Shown: in pieces, positions 25,944 to 34,680 of the stretch
Layout of the letters: each line of letters begins with the position of its first letter
Position numbering within the stretch: position 1 is the stretch's first letter
From: Marivirga arenosa
GTDB taxonomy: Bacteria > Bacteroidota > Bacteroidia > Cytophagales > Cyclobacteriaceae
Direction of reading: 5' to 3'
Length of the DNA stretch: 64,000 nt
Assembly (NCBI RefSeq): GCF_030503895.2
Contig: NZ_CP129970.2
Span: 1,428,001 to 1,492,000 of the forward strand
Program-made: the position numbers and the translations under genes
The notes under the pieces: model-generated
What the model was told of the DNA's origin: nothing
Database searches by the model: none
What the model saw: only the letters and a program-made list of their open reading frames with translations

Positions 25944-26173
25944 TATCTTATTAAAATACACTTTTATCCCAATAAAATGTCAACTAATCTAAAGACTCCA
26001 CCTTTATTTGTAGAATAAAAATTAAAACCTTACATCTATAACAGTATTTTATAAGACCTCATACGACTAAAAATCAAACATTTCGACCAAAAACTAATTA
26101 TTTTCTTTATAATATTTAATAAAAAGTTACAAATAATATAACTTGCGGATTCATTTGGGGGATAAAATTTTTT

Positions 26174-27139
26174 ATGAACAGCATTCTGGAATTCTTTAAT
26201 AACACTGAACACATCCTTTATACGGTTTTTGCAGTTGTTATTATTATTTTCCTAATCTTTGACTTGGGCTTCTTTAATAAGAAAGCCAAAAAAGTATCGC
26301 TCAAGTCTGCTGCTTATCAATCTGTTTTTTGGGTGGTAATCTCTATCGCTTTTGGATATTTGATCTACAGATTTTATGGTGGTACCGTTGTTATGTTAGA
26401 ATTCTTTTCTGCATATGTTGCAGAATATGCACTTTCTGTTGACAATATTTTCGTCATCTTACTAATTTTAAGATATTTCAAAGTAGATGACACCTATTAT
26501 CATAAAATTTTATTTTGGGGTGTTTTAGGGGCCATCATATTTAGAGCAATTTTTATTTTTCTAGGAGCATTTTTAGTAAATCAATTCCATTGGATTCTAT
26601 ATATATTTGGCGCATTCCTGGTTTACAGTGGAATTAAAATATTCTTTTCAAAAGAAGAAGACGATCTAGATCCAGAAAAAAATTTGATAATCCAATTTGC
26701 CAGAAAATACTTACGTATTACAAAAGGTAATTTTAGTGGTAAATTTATAATTAGAAGAGGCAGAGCAATTTTGTTCACTCCATTGTTTTTGGTCATTCTT
26801 TTAGTAGAATCAACTGATTTGATTTTTGCTGTGGATTCTATTCCAGCAGTATTTGCTATATCCCAGAATGAATTCATTCTTTATACCTCGAACATTTTTG
26901 CTATTCTAGGTTTAAGGGCAAAGTTCTTTTTACTTGCTGGTATAATAGATAGATTTTACTTGCTACAAAAAGGACTATCATTCATCCTGATTTTTATTGG
27001 GGCTAAAATGTTATTGGAAATTTTCCACATCCATATCAATACATTCGCCTCCTTTACGGTTATTTTCTCAACCTTATTATTGTCAATTCTTTTGAGTCTA
27101 TTGATTCCTCAAAAAACTAAATCAAACGATTTCATTTAA
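26174..27139 (+). CDS. TerC/Alx-family integral membrane protein
   Basis: 321 residues and about nine membrane helices. TerC family marks: EYALSVDNIFVILLILRYF (helix with Asp important for metal handling), the second Asp-containing helix ESTDLIFAVDSIPAVFAIS, and LGLRAKFFLLAGIIDRF. E. coli Alx and related TerC proteins are linked to manganese export and to tellurite or pH stress. The stop codon TAA shares the palindrome TTAA with the stop of the convergent LETM1-related gene. No ter operon partner such as TerD is nearby, so a manganese role is more likely than tellurite resistance; that is inference. Confidence 0.92.
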   Translation: MNSILEFFNNTEHILYTVFAVVIIIFLIFDLGFFNKKAKKVSLKSAAYQSVFWVVISIAFGYLIYRFYGGTVVMLEFFSAYVAEYALSVDNIFVILLILRYFKVDDTYYHKILFWGVLGAIIFRAIFIFLGAFLVNQFHWILYIFGAFLVYSGIKIFFSKEEDDLDPEKNLIIQFARKYLRITKGNFSGKFIIRRGRAILFTPLFLVILLVESTDLIFAVDSIPAVFAISQNEFILYTSNIFAILGLRAKFFLLAGIIDRFYLLQKGLSFILIFIGAKMLLEIFHIHINTFASFTVIFSTLLLSILLSLLIPQKTKSNDFI

Positions 27140-28389
27140 TCTCTGAATCCTGTAGGTAAAGCACTTTTAGGTAATACTTTTAAAAGTAGAGGAAGGGTTA
27201 AAAATGACCCTGGAAGAGCTATAATTACAAAAGCTGGTATTGTTTTAAGAATGTCTATTAATTGAACTCTCATCTTTTCCTTTTCGTCATCCGTTAAGGA
27301 CTGTTGCTTAGATTTTTCGAACAACTTCCAAAGTTCTTTACTTTCTCTAATTTCAGTAGAAATGCTTTGCTTATGCTGATTTAGTACAAATGAAATTCTC
27401 TGTACAATATTTTCACTTATCACCTGAAAAGAATGCTTACTTTGCAAAAAATAGACTTCCTTCCAATTTTCAATCACAAAAGATTCAATTGCAATTAAAC
27501 TTATATCTAGCTCCTCTTCTGTTAACCCAAGTCTATTTGCTAAGTCACTTAAAAAAATCCTTTCTTCTGTGCTTACCACTTTATCTGCCCAAATCATCAG
27601 AATAGCTAATTCAAGCACGTATTTTTTTAACAACCAAGTATCTGCTTGTCGCAAATCTATATCATTTAAAGTAATACCATTTCTAAAAGCTTCTTTTGTA
27701 ATTTTATTTTGAGATTTAGTGAGGTTTGAAGAATTCAAAAAGGTGAAAAACATATTTCGTTCTTCGCGTTCAATAATTTGATTGGCATGAGCAGCCGCTG
27801 CAATTACTTTTAGCAGCAGCATTTTAATAGCATCCTTATGCCATTTTATATTATGAAACCTGCCAGCACTCCACTCTCCAAAGTAATAAGTATCTAAAAA
27901 TAACAAACTGTTTTGGAATAGGCTTGCCCAGAAATAATCCCAACGAGACTTTAAGAATAATCTCCTGTGTAAAATCTTTTCTGTAAAGCGGATATCATCC
28001 CTTTTTGCTGGCCTAAAGAAAAAATATTTCTTTTTACTAACCTGAGGGTCTAAAACTTGATAAAACTCTGCAATTGATTTACTGGTATCACGATAATAGC
28101 TTTCCCAATCTGAAGCTGTTTCTGGAAGGCTATTCACTTTTAAACTAGCACTATGAATAAAGCTCTCAAGCAAAACGATTTTCATTTTACTTAAGCTATT
28201 CCATCTTTGCTCTTTTGGGTGACGGATTCCTGGAGCATGAATAGGATGACCGTAGATTAATCCTGTTGGTTGAACAATTTTATATAGCAAGCTATCTTCG
28301 TCCTTAATCATATATTGACTTAGGTCAATTGGATGAGGACCCCTAAACTTAATATATTCTTTTAACCAACCTTTTTCAGCAGGATTCAT
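27136..28389 (-). CDS. LETM1-related protein with TerB-like helical region
   Basis: 417 residues. The last about 55 residues (KMRVQLIDILKTIPAFVIIALP then LLKVLPKSALPTGF) match the LETM1 membrane-proximal segment, including the proline-rich end comparable to FPNMLPSTF. The middle (about 180-330) has two TerB-type helical repeats with acidic turns: AHANQIIEREERNMF and WADKVVSTEERIFLSDLANRLGLTEEE. Homologues in Bacteroidota carry the name LETM1-related biofilm-associated protein, but a mechanism is not known. LETM1 in mitochondria handles cation/proton exchange; here only one membrane stretch is visible. It converges on terC, and both families touch cation homeostasis. Confidence 0.72.
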   Translation of the reverse strand: MNPAEKGWLKEYIKFRGPHPIDLSQYMIKDEDSLLYKIVQPTGLIYGHPIHAPGIRHPKEQRWNSLSKMKIVLLESFIHSASLKVNSLPETASDWESYYRDTSKSIAEFYQVLDPQVSKKKYFFFRPAKRDDIRFTEKILHRRLFLKSRWDYFWASLFQNSLLFLDTYYFGEWSAGRFHNIKWHKDAIKMLLLKVIAAAAHANQIIEREERNMFFTFLNSSNLTKSQNKITKEAFRNGITLNDIDLRQADTWLLKKYVLELAILMIWADKVVSTEERIFLSDLANRLGLTEEELDISLIAIESFVIENWKEVYFLQSKHSFQVISENIVQRISFVLNQHKQSISTEIRESKELWKLFEKSKQQSLTDDEKEKMRVQLIDILKTIPAFVIIALPGSFLTLPLLLKVLPKSALPTGFRD

Positions 28390-28493
28390 AGTACAGCCAT
28401 TTATCTAATTGCTTATAAATTAGATAAATAATTCTACAATAAGAATTCAGAAATAAATTTATTGCTTAATTACTATTTTAAGTAAAAATGTTG

Positions 28494-29510
28494 CTATCCT
28501 TTAGGTTTATATCGCGATTTACTAAATATATCTTGAGCATCTGTATTTTCCATTAACTCTTGAACTGTAACTTCAGGATTGTTCTTCATATAAGCTTTTA
28601 CAATTTGCCAACCTACCCAAATACCGATTCTACCTGGGCACTGTTGGCTAATTTCAAATGTTTTAGGTCTTTCACCAATAAATTTATTCTTCATGAAATG
28701 ACTTGTTTCATATAATAAGTCATTTTCTAAAAAATTAGCCCAAATGATATGTTCATTTTTATTTATGTCCTCCATTTCCTTTGCTGTATAGCCAATTAAT
28801 AATGAATCCGGTGTACAAGGAATGGTCATTTTAGTCATATAATAAGACTTACCATAAAAAACCATATCTGCTAAAAGGCTATTATCGGATTGGTCTGTTT
28901 GATTTTGTTTTTGAGTAAGCAACAGCATGGTCATAGGAACAATATATTCCTTTTCATAGCGCATTAATATATAATCAGGAATGCCATTAGGAACATAAGC
29001 TGCCTCAGACCCTAAGAAATAGTCTGCAGCCACGCTTATCAAACTATCTGAAACAAATAAGTCCTTTCTTAGGCCTGCTAATACAAATTCCAAATTTGGT
29101 ACATAAACATCTGGGTAATAATATTTATAATGTTTGAAAGCAGATTCAAACTCATTTTTCATTTCAGAAAAATCACCAAAAGTATTTTTAACCTGTTGAT
29201 ATAGGGTGTCTTTATAAGAGGGGTTTGAAAATATATTTATCATGCTAGAAGCAATGATTGAATCAGCTCCATATCTGCTTCTTTCAAAAAAGTAATCTGC
29301 TATAAATGGATTTTCATCTATGAATCTTAACGCTTCTTTTTCTGAATTTAAAGATACCATATCATCAGTAAGGTCGTTCATTTTAATGTTAGCTTCAATA
29401 CCGCTGACATTCGGAGCGTTGTCACAAAACTGATCTGAGTCATCTGAACATGAATAAAATGATAGGCACACTAACAAAAAACTAAATACTCTATATATAT
29501 TTTTTTGCAT
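28494..29510 (-). CDS. gldB: Gliding motility lipoprotein GldB
   Basis: 338 residues with a lipoprotein signal (FLLVCLSFYS-Cys). GldB features: YFFERSRYGADS, PDVYVPNLEFVLAGLRKDLFVSDSLI, the segment ADYFLGSEAAYVPNGIPDYILMRY and the C-terminal GRIGIWVGWQIVKAYMKNNPEV. GldB is needed for gliding in Flavobacterium johnsoniae and is present in most gliding Bacteroidota; its molecular job is unknown. It stands alone, divergent from the PorT-like gene with 42 bases between starts. No other gld gene is in the window. Confidence 0.85.
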   Translation of the reverse strand: MQKNIYRVFSFLLVCLSFYSCSDDSDQFCDNAPNVSGIEANIKMNDLTDDMVSLNSEKEALRFIDENPFIADYFFERSRYGADSIIASSMINIFSNPSYKDTLYQQVKNTFGDFSEMKNEFESAFKHYKYYYPDVYVPNLEFVLAGLRKDLFVSDSLISVAADYFLGSEAAYVPNGIPDYILMRYEKEYIVPMTMLLLTQKQNQTDQSDNSLLADMVFYGKSYYMTKMTIPCTPDSLLIGYTAKEMEDINKNEHIIWANFLENDLLYETSHFMKNKFIGERPKTFEISQQCPGRIGIWVGWQIVKAYMKNNPEVTVQELMENTDAQDIFSKSRYKPKG

Positions 29511-29521
29511 AAGTCATTGAT

Positions 29522-29529
29522 TATATTTG
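29522..29529 (+). promoter_or_regulatory. -7 promoter element of the PorT-family gene
   Basis: TATATTTG matches TAnnTTTG and lies 23 bases before the ATG at 29553. A TTTG at 29504-29507 is upstream but only 14 bases away, shorter than the normal gap. Confidence 0.4.
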
Positions 29530-29552
29530 TCATGAAATCAAACTCAAAATAA

Positions 29553-30173
29553 ATGAAAAAATTGCTCTTTTCTATCTTATTCCTGTCTTCAGTTTATTTT
29601 GCTGAAGCCCAAGTGAGATTTGGCTTTAAAGCAGGACCCAATATTTCATTTAATAGGATTGATTCAGAAGCTGAAAATACAGATTTTAGAACGGAAGGAG
29701 TAGGGCTTCGATTTCAGCTAGGCCCAGTTTTTGACATAGAGTTTAAAGAAAACCATTATTTCAGTACAGGATTAATTTTCACCGCAAAAAGAGCTTCATT
29801 TTCGGCTGATTCATTAGGCACAGTTTATAACGAAGATTATAATCCTCAATATTTGCAAGTACCTCTTACCCTTAAGCTTTTTACAGAAGAAATTGGTTTA
29901 GATAAAAAACTATATTTTCAATTTGGTGGTACCGTTGATTTCAACACCAATGATGAAGGAGATCCAGACAACATTGTTACAAGTTTTAGATTTATTGATC
30001 TCAATTCCCTTTTAGCAATAGGTTTAGAATATGGGATAGGGATAAATACAAAACTTTTTGGAGGTGTGATTTATCAAAGAGGATTATTAAACACCATCAA
30101 TACTTCAATTTATGAAGATAGTTTCAATCTTAGAACAGATTATGTGGGATTAGAAATTGGAGTTATATTCTAA
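29553..30173 (+). CDS. PorT-family outer membrane beta-barrel protein
   Basis: 206 residues with signal peptide MKKLLFSILFLSSVYFAEAQ. The mature protein starts VRFGFKAGPNISFN and ends with aromatic strands (YVGLEIGVIF), alternating polar and hydrophobic residues as in an eight-stranded barrel (PF13568 type). The named member PorT of Porphyromonas is needed for type IX secretion; many paralogues are simply barrels. With GldB adjacent and PorZ at 59-61 kb, a link to gliding or type IX secretion is possible but not shown. Convergent with the lytic transglycosylase gene, two bases between stops. Confidence 0.75.
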   Translation: MKKLLFSILFLSSVYFAEAQVRFGFKAGPNISFNRIDSEAENTDFRTEGVGLRFQLGPVFDIEFKENHYFSTGLIFTAKRASFSADSLGTVYNEDYNPQYLQVPLTLKLFTEEIGLDKKLYFQFGGTVDFNTNDEGDPDNIVTSFRFIDLNSLLAIGLEYGIGINTKLFGGVIYQRGLLNTINTSIYEDSFNLRTDYVGLEIGVIF

Positions 30174-30175
30174 AT

Positions 30176-31093
30176 TTATTTAGGTAAACTAACCACATAA
30201 TATTCACCCCTTCCTACACGAATGTCATCATCTTGAATCCATGGATTATAAATTCTGAGGGTTTTATAGGTTACTTTTTGTTCATTCGCATATTCTACCC
30301 AATCTGTAGAATTACGCAATGTATCGAATCTATATTGATACGGCTGATAAAGATGTTCTTTGCTTATATCTAAACCATAATCTTCAGGTGTTTCAAAAAT
30401 CTGTTTTATGGCCAGAATTCTAAATACATACCTAGAAGTCTCATCATTCAGCATTAAATCATAATAATTATCAACTTTTTGATGATCTAAAGCATTTTGC
30501 ATACCTCTCATTCCCCTATTATAAGATGCTGCAACTAATGTCCAGTTACCAAACTTATTAAATGCTCTTTTAAAGTATTTACAGGCTGCTTCAGTAGATT
30601 TTATCGGATGATACCTTTCATCCACATCCCGGTTTATTTCTAGTCCATACTCCCGTCCTGTACTTTTCAATATTTGCCAGAAACCAACAGCTCCCGCGTA
30701 GCTTTGTACATTTTCTAAGCCACTTTCAATTAAAGCTAAATACTTGAAATCATCCGGAATGCCATTTTCTTTTAAGATCGGTTCTATAATTGGAAACCAT
30801 CTGCTGGCTCTCTTAAATAGGAAAATGGTATTGTTATGCCAGTAAGAATTAATATGTAACTCTTTATCTAGCCTTTCTTTTACATCATCAATGTCTAACG
30901 GTACAACTTCACCAGCTAAATCAATTTTACCAGGTAAAGGAATAGTCTTCGCATTTGTAAATGCAATAGGACGTTTTGGCCGCTCTATATATTGATCTTG
31001 CTTAACATTTTTATTAATTCCATAAAAGGCAACCACTAAAACGGTTAAAAGTGAAGCAATAGAAATAATTAAAGCATACCTGCTGTCTGACAT
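30176..31093 (-). CDS. Membrane-bound lytic murein transglycosylase (SLT/GH23, MltD-like)
   Basis: 305 residues with an N-terminal membrane anchor (about 5-24). The SLT domain is complete: YLALIESGLENVQSYAGAVGFWQI carries the catalytic Glu and the GxWQ-type motif, then YFKRAFNKFGNWTLVAASYNRG and SRYVFRILAIKQI. It cuts the glycan chain of peptidoglycan to 1,6-anhydro ends. No LysM repeat is present, unlike E. coli MltD. It ends a run of same-strand genes (MsbA-like, LpxL-like, LOG, this) with small gaps, so an envelope operon is likely. Confidence 0.9.
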   Translation of the reverse strand: MSDSRYALIISIASLLTVLVVAFYGINKNVKQDQYIERPKRPIAFTNAKTIPLPGKIDLAGEVVPLDIDDVKERLDKELHINSYWHNNTIFLFKRASRWFPIIEPILKENGIPDDFKYLALIESGLENVQSYAGAVGFWQILKSTGREYGLEINRDVDERYHPIKSTEAACKYFKRAFNKFGNWTLVAASYNRGMRGMQNALDHQKVDNYYDLMLNDETSRYVFRILAIKQIFETPEDYGLDISKEHLYQPYQYRFDTLRNSTDWVEYANEQKVTYKTLRIYNPWIQDDDIRVGRGEYYVVSLPK

Positions 31094-31110
31094 AAAAAAA
31101 ATTTTTGATA

Positions 31111-31848
31111 CTAAAAGTTAGGTGATAACATGAACTGTGAGTAAAAGTTATCAATCACTTTCACTGCCTCAGTTGGAGTATCAACTACTGTGAAAAGCTC
31201 AAGATCCTCCGGACTTACATTGTTTTCTGCTTCAATCAATGTGTCTTTTATCCAGTCGATTAATCCTCCCCAAAACTTTTTACCTACTAAAACAATAGGA
31301 AATCTACCTATTTTGTGAGTTTGTATTAAGGTTAAGGCTTCAAAAAGCTCATCCATAGTGCCAAAACCACCTGGCATCACCACAAAGCCTTGCGCATACT
31401 TTACAAACATTACTTTTCTAACGAAGAAATAATCAAAAGTGATTAATTTATCTGGATCAATGTAGATATTATTGAATTGCTCAAATGGCAAAACAATATT
31501 TAAACCTACTGATTTACCATTTTCACTTTTAGCGCCTTTATTACCGGCTTCCATTATCCCAGGGCCACCACCAGTAATAACACCATATCCATGGCGTACT
31601 AATTTAGCTGCTACCTCCTCAGCCATTTTGTAATAAGGGTGATCGGGTTTAGTTCTTGCTGATCCAAATACAGAAACACAAGGTCCAATTTTAGCTAGCT
31701 TTTCAAAACCATCAACAAACTCGGACATGATTTTAAATATTGCCCATGAGTCTGAGCTTTTAATTTCATTCCAATCTCTGTCTTTAAAAGCCTTTCTAAT
31801 TTTATTTAATTCTAATTTATCTTCATTATTTGATTCACTCATATTCAA
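31111..31848 (-). CDS. LOG-family nucleoside monophosphate phosphoribohydrolase
   Basis: 245 residues, Rossmann-like fold of the TIGR00730/LOG group. The conserved PGGFGTMDE motif and GGGPGIMEAGNKGA are intact, as is the Arg/Glu pair of the substrate site. Members remove ribose phosphate from cytokinin nucleotides or from AMP and are often mislabelled lysine decarboxylase. In bacteria the natural substrate is usually unknown. N-terminal 50 residues are an extra helical segment. It lies 17 bases ahead of the transglycosylase gene in the same direction. Confidence 0.87.
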   Translation of the reverse strand: MNMSESNNEDKLELNKIRKAFKDRDWNEIKSSDSWAIFKIMSEFVDGFEKLAKIGPCVSVFGSARTKPDHPYYKMAEEVAAKLVRHGYGVITGGGPGIMEAGNKGAKSENGKSVGLNIVLPFEQFNNIYIDPDKLITFDYFFVRKVMFVKYAQGFVVMPGGFGTMDELFEALTLIQTHKIGRFPIVLVGKKFWGGLIDWIKDTLIEAENNVSPEDLELFTVVDTPTEAVKVIDNFYSQFMLSPNF

Positions 31849-31904
31849 TAATTTTAAGGTTATACTGGAAGTTAACTCCTAGTAAAATGTACTTGCTATG
31901 TAGA

Positions 31905-32825
31905 CTAATTTTTAATTCTCTCTTTTCTTCTTACTATCTCATAATCAGCAGGTTTTGAACGCTTCCACCTTTTATGAGTCCACAGCCATAAATACGGCTC
32001 TTTTTTGATATCCGCCTCCAGTAATTTCATGTGTTTTTCAGTGATGAATCCATAATCTGTTTCTTTAGGGTTTTCACTGATGACTTCAAGATCAACTTCA
32101 TACTTAGAGCGGCCTATTTTTTTTACATGTGCATAAACCGGAACTAGGTCTAGTTTTTTACAGAATTTTTCAGCCCCATAAAAAACACCCGTTTCTTTTC
32201 CTAAAAACTCCATCCAATAGGCGCTATATCCATTATGAGGTGCTTGATCTGCTGCGAAACCGAGCATAAAATGATCATTTTTATACTTGTTCACTACTTT
32301 AGACACATCATTTTTGGGTACAAGTTTAGCGCCAGGAAAACGAGATCGGTTATCTTTCATTATTTTATCCATCAACTTATTTTTTAAGGGTTTATATATC
32401 CCCAAACCAATAGGTTGATTACGATCGGTCATCATACAAAAACTTGGAACTCCCCATTCCCAATTACTATAATGCGGCATAATAATGGCTATGTTCCTCT
32501 TTTCATCAAGGATTCTTTGAATGTCTGAAGTAACATTAATTTTCCATCTTTTCTTGATCTGATTAGCTGAAATGGTAAAAGCTTTGATACTTTCTATCAG
32601 CAAATCTGTGAAGTGATAATAAAAGCGATGAGCAATTTTCCTTATTTCATTATCAGACTTCTCAGGAAACGCAATCTTAAGATTGTTTATCACTACCTTA
32701 TATCGATAGAGTTTAAACTGGATGAAAATAAAAGCAATTAGGCTTGAAAATCCATGATAAAACCAAAAAGGAATTATACTTAGAAGCCAAAATATTGCTT
32801 TTAGAGAATAATATTTAAATTTCAT
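31905..32825 (-). CDS. LpxL/HtrB-type lysophospholipid acyltransferase
   Basis: 306 residues with a membrane-associated N-terminus. The acyltransferase core has the H-x4-D/E-type motif PHYSNWEWG (His near residue 117, with Glu at the fifth position) and downstream FAADQAPHNG and KEPYLWLWTHKRWKR, which match bacterial lipid A acyltransferases. It should add a secondary acyl chain to lipid A (or the Bacteroidota equivalent). Its start is two bases from the stop of the MsbA-like gene, which supports joint action in lipid A making and flipping. Confidence 0.88.
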   Translation of the reverse strand: MKFKYYSLKAIFWLLSIIPFWFYHGFSSLIAFIFIQFKLYRYKVVINNLKIAFPEKSDNEIRKIAHRFYYHFTDLLIESIKAFTISANQIKKRWKINVTSDIQRILDEKRNIAIIMPHYSNWEWGVPSFCMMTDRNQPIGLGIYKPLKNKLMDKIMKDNRSRFPGAKLVPKNDVSKVVNKYKNDHFMLGFAADQAPHNGYSAYWMEFLGKETGVFYGAEKFCKKLDLVPVYAHVKKIGRSKYEVDLEVISENPKETDYGFITEKHMKLLEADIKKEPYLWLWTHKRWKRSKPADYEIVRRKERIKN

Positions 32826-32827
32826 AT

Positions 32828-34624
32828 TTAATCTTGTAATTGGAGCTTAACCAAATTACTGTAAGTACCATTTTCTGATTCTAAAAGCTCTTGATGAGAA
32901 CCCTGTTCTGAAATTTTGCCCTCATTAAGCACAAATATTTTATCAACCTTTCTGATAGTAGCTAGCCTATGGGCAATGATAATGGTTGTTCTGTTTTGCA
33001 TTAATTCATCTAAGGCTTGCTGCACCAGATTCTCTGATTCTGCATCTAATGATGATGTTGCCTCATCTAAAATCAATATTTTAGGATCTTTTAATATAGC
33101 TCTGGCAATTGCAATTCTTTGCCTTTGTCCACCTGATAATTTAACACCTCTTTCACCCACTACAGTATCTAAGCCTTCTGGAAAATCTTTAATAAACATC
33201 CATGCATTAGCTTTTTCAGCAGCCTCAATTACTTCTTCTTCAGTAGCATTTGGTTTACCATATGCAATATTCTCACGGATAGTACCCCCAAATAAAATAA
33301 TTTCTTGAGGAACTATACCAATATTCTGTCTGAAAGCATTTAGTGATAAAGAAGTCACCTCTTGTCCATCCACCATTATTTGGCCACCATCAACAGGATA
33401 AAAACGCATCAATAACTGAATGATGGTTGATTTTCCTGCCCCACTATGACCTACTAAAGCTACCTTTTCACCCGCATCAACGGTTAAATCCAATCCTTTT
33501 AAAACCTCTACATCCTTCCTGGTTGGGTAAGAAAAACGGACATTTTCAAATTGGATAGCTCCATTTAGTTTGATCTTATCTTCTGCTTTGATTTGAAGCT
33601 CCTCTTCCTCATTCAATATTTCCATCACACGTTCAGAAGCCCCAATAGCTTTTTGAATTTGACCATATAAATCTCCTAAACCCGCAATTGAACCCCCAAT
33701 GAAAGTAGTATACAATACAAAGCTCAGTAAGTCCCCAACACTCATGGTGCCTTCCTGTACTAGGCTAGCGCCATACCATAGTACGGCTACAATTCCACCG
33801 AACATAGCGAAAATAATAAAGGAAATAAATGCGCCCCTAAAAGTAGCAGATTTCAATGCTACTTTAACCACCTTATCCAATGATTTGCGATAACGCATTA
33901 CTTCTGTTAACTCGCTGGTAAAGGCTTTTACAATATTGATGGATTGTAATGTTTCTTCAACAATCACATTAGCAGAAGCCAGTTCCGATTGCGTTTTTTT
34001 AGAAAGCTTTCTGATAAATCTACCAAAAACCATAGCAGCAATAACCAGTATAGGAAATGTGGCAATCATAAAGCCTGCTAATTTTGGAGTGGTATAAAAA
34101 ATAATCGCAGCACCAATAATCAAGGTAGAAACCTGTCTAATAAATTCAGCTAAGGTTACAGAAAAAGTATCCTGCAATAAAGAGACATCAGAAGTGATTC
34201 TACTTACTAATTCTCCAATTCTACTTTTATCATAAAAAGCCATCGGTAAACTCATCAGTTTATTGTAGAGTTTAGCTCGCATATCGGCCATAGCTCTTTC
34301 ACTTACCTGAGCAAAAAGATATACTCTAAAGAAAGAAAAGAAACTCTGAACTGCTAATATTCCAATAAGGATGAAAGCAACCGTATTGATTTCAGTAAAA
34401 ACACCAGAAGCTTTACCTTGCGCTACATCCACTAACTTACCCATAACATATGGAAAGCCTAATAGAGTAGTACTAGATATAAGTAAAAAGAATAAACCTG
34501 CTATAAAGTAGCCTTTATAAGGTTTTATAAACTGAAAAACTCCAGTGAGCTTCTTGAAATTTTCTTTGTTGAGTGGCTTTTTCTCTTCCTCTTTAAGCGA
34601 ATCGCTTTTTCTTCTTTTTGCCAT
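32828..34624 (-). CDS. msbA: MsbA-like ABC exporter of lipid A type
   Basis: 598 residues: six membrane helices (about 40-330) and an ATPase domain with Walker A GHSGAGKST, signature LSGGQRQR, Walker B ILILDEATSSLD and H-loop IAHRLAT. It is the best MsbA candidate here because the LpxL-type acyltransferase gene starts two bases after it, a pairing seen in lipid A gene clusters. It flips lipid A-core or related lipids across the inner membrane. A -7 box TACCTTTG lies about 37 bases ahead of the ATG. The second exporter of this type at 23111-24859 differs in the N-terminal sequence and has other neighbours. Confidence 0.82.
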   Translation of the reverse strand: MAKRRKSDSLKEEEKKPLNKENFKKLTGVFQFIKPYKGYFIAGLFFLLISSTTLLGFPYVMGKLVDVAQGKASGVFTEINTVAFILIGILAVQSFFSFFRVYLFAQVSERAMADMRAKLYNKLMSLPMAFYDKSRIGELVSRITSDVSLLQDTFSVTLAEFIRQVSTLIIGAAIIFYTTPKLAGFMIATFPILVIAAMVFGRFIRKLSKKTQSELASANVIVEETLQSINIVKAFTSELTEVMRYRKSLDKVVKVALKSATFRGAFISFIIFAMFGGIVAVLWYGASLVQEGTMSVGDLLSFVLYTTFIGGSIAGLGDLYGQIQKAIGASERVMEILNEEEELQIKAEDKIKLNGAIQFENVRFSYPTRKDVEVLKGLDLTVDAGEKVALVGHSGAGKSTIIQLLMRFYPVDGGQIMVDGQEVTSLSLNAFRQNIGIVPQEIILFGGTIRENIAYGKPNATEEEVIEAAEKANAWMFIKDFPEGLDTVVGERGVKLSGGQRQRIAIARAILKDPKILILDEATSSLDAESENLVQQALDELMQNRTTIIIAHRLATIRKVDKIFVLNEGKISEQGSHQELLESENGTYSNLVKLQLQD

Positions 34625-34660
34625 TCTGTATTGCTAACGTTTCAAATTAAATAGACCTTG

Positions 34661-34668
34661 CAAAGGTA
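34661..34668 (-). promoter_or_regulatory. -7 promoter element of the msbA-like operon
   Basis: TACCTTTG (leftwards) matches TAnnTTTG and ends 37 bases before the ATG at 34624. No TTG at the proper distance upstream, so the -33 half is not supported. Confidence 0.4.
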
Positions 34669-34680
34669 CAATTTCTTTAA

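Noticed and set aside
26174-28389. Tellurite resistance (ter) operon
   Set aside because: Only a TerC-family protein and TerB-like repeats are present; no TerD, TerE or TerZ-type gene is nearby.
30176-31093. Phage lysozyme gene
   Set aside because: The protein is an anchored SLT-type transglycosylase in an envelope gene run, with no phage genes around.
32916-33308. 130-codon frame opposite the ATPase part of the MsbA-like gene
   Set aside because: Ser- and Cys-rich antisense of a conserved ABC domain; a similar antisense frame occurs at the same place of the other ABC exporter, as expected for a shadow.
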